From Puniceicoccales bacterium (GTDB lineage Bacteria > Verrucomicrobiota > Verrucomicrobiia > Opitutales > JAIRLM01): 6,529 bases of DNA. The number at the start of each line of letters is the position of its first letter. The first letter of the stretch is position 1. The position numbers were made by a program, and so were the translations under genes. The stretch spans positions 1 through 6,529 of the forward strand of contig JAITDL010000006.1 in the NCBI GenBank assembly GCA_031282565.1. Reading direction: 5' to 3'. Of the stretch, positions 5,931-6,529 are shown piece by piece. Below the pieces are notes generated by a model, which ran no database searches, was not told the DNA's origin, and saw only the letters and a list, made by a program, of their open reading frames with translations.

Positions 5931-6529
5931 TCCAGATATTTTTTGCCACCGCTCCGTCCGGCAGGTAGCCGCCGAAGGCCATCGCCGGGTGCACCATAGC
6001 TCCGCTTCCGACAACGGTTCCAGGTTGCAGTACGGCATTGCAGCCAACCTGCGCGCCGTCACCGACCAGAGCGCCAAATTTGCGGAGTGCCGTCTGAACT
6101 GGCCCCGATGGCAGATGGATGCGAACTGGCCGGCCGTCGAGACGGAGATTTGACAGCACGGCACCGGCTCCGAGATGGCTGCCGTTTCCGAGAACAGAAT
6201 CTCCTACGTAGTTCAGGTGTGCAGCTTTCGAGCCGTCAAACGCGATGACATTCTTGAGCTCGCAGCAGCTGCCAATGGAGCAACCGCAGGCAATCAGGCA
6301 ATTTTCACGTAAAAGCGCGCAGTGGCCTATCTTAGATGCCGCGCCGACCAGTGCCGGCCCGACGATTTCCGCGGACGGATCAATGGACGCGGATTTGTGG
6401 ACGAAAACAGCCGGCGCCGGCGAATGGAATCCATCCGGAGTTTCAAGCTTTTCCAGCGCAGCACCTACAGCGGAAGGCCAAAGCCACGGATCGCCGATGG
6501 CGCGGAAAAACTCCTCCAAAAAAGAGATT
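5896..6529 (-). CDS. Left-handed beta-helix (hexapeptide) acetyltransferase resembling the GlmU C-terminal domain, N-terminus beyond window edge
   Basis: The 3' part of a gene whose frame stays open to base 6529. A TTG at 6519 is the first possible start inside the window, but the frame continues upstream as I-S-F, so the true start is probably outside. Counting from that TTG, residues 1-30 form a short helical region and 38-192 contain hexapeptide-type repeats (I/V-G-x-x-A/C pattern). SKAAHLNYVGD (97-107) matches the GlmU acetyltransferase signature (GHLTYLGD in E. coli); H101 corresponds to the catalytic His and Y104 to the substrate-binding Tyr. GAGAVLSNL (117-125) and VGDGAQVGCNAVLQPGT follow. 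By family it acetylates or otherwise acts on a sugar nucleotide for cell-envelope precursors. No uridyltransferase domain is visible, so it may be a stand-alone or GlmU-like nucleotidyltransferase relative. Six cysteines cluster at 67-86. Its stop codon lies within the convergent 444-residue gene. Confidence 0.85.
   Translation of the reverse strand, partial: ISFLEEFFRAIGDPWLWPSAVGAALEKLETPDGFHSPAPAVFVHKSASIDPSAEIVGPALVGAASKIGHCALLRENCLIACGCSIGSCCELKNVIAFDGSKAAHLNYVGDSVLGNGSHLGAGAVLSNLRLDGRPVRIHLPSGPVQTALRKFGALVGDGAQVGCNAVLQPGTVVGSGAMVHPAMAFGGYLPDGAVAKNIWTSGAAEMHSTS

Noticed and set aside
5908..6153. Plus-strand 81-codon frame opposite the beta-helix gene
   Set aside because: It is a shadow of the hexapeptide-repeat frame, which has clear catalytic-region similarity to GlmU.

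Overview
The window has two kinds of content. Conserved housekeeping-type genes lie at both ends, all on the minus strand. About 3.8 kb of unrecognised genes lies between them. There is no rRNA, tRNA, CRISPR array, transposase or integrase. The membrane-anchored HD-phosphodiesterase architecture, the HIT protein of the 'WRM...HxHxHVVPRW' type and the GlmU-like hexapeptide protein fit a Gram-negative bacterium. My best guess is Verrucomicrobiota (Opitutae-like), possibly host-associated, but the window has no marker gene that would settle this.

Left end (1-1998, minus strand): a HIT-domain nucleotide hydrolase/phosphorylase (TTG start) is followed after one base by a 7TM-HD (PgpH/YqfF-type) membrane protein. 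The second gene runs off the left edge before its HD domain. The two are almost certainly one transcription and translation unit, and both families act on adenine-nucleotide signals (Ap4A-type dinucleotides, c-di-AMP). A possible 44-residue small gene lies just upstream of the HIT gene on the same strand.

Middle (2221-5930): three complete genes that I cannot assign to a family. The first is a plus-strand 575-residue protein with an N-terminal two-to-three-helix hydrophobic block and a long soluble tail. The second is a minus-strand 148-residue soluble protein with a strong Shine-Dalgarno sequence. The third is a plus-strand 444-residue protein with an N-terminal membrane segment, a Pro/Gln/Ser linker and two diverged copies of a helical domain of about 125 residues. 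The 148- and 444-residue genes diverge from an AT-rich 183-bp spacer. The 575- and 148-residue genes converge with only 17 bp between them. Base composition is lower in GC than in the flanks (for example 24 of 60 bases at 5161-5220 against 38 of 60 at 6001-6060), consistent with an accessory cassette inserted between conserved minus-strand genes.

Right end (5896-6529, minus strand): a left-handed beta-helix acetyltransferase-like protein resembling the C-terminal half of GlmU. It is cut by the right edge at its N-terminus, and its stop codon lies inside the 444-residue gene (35-bp tail-to-tail overlap).

The most interesting material is the middle cassette. Both plus-strand proteins are predicted to be membrane-anchored near the N-terminus with large soluble tails, a layout also seen in secreted host-membrane proteins of intracellular bacteria. 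That comparison is an inference from layout alone.
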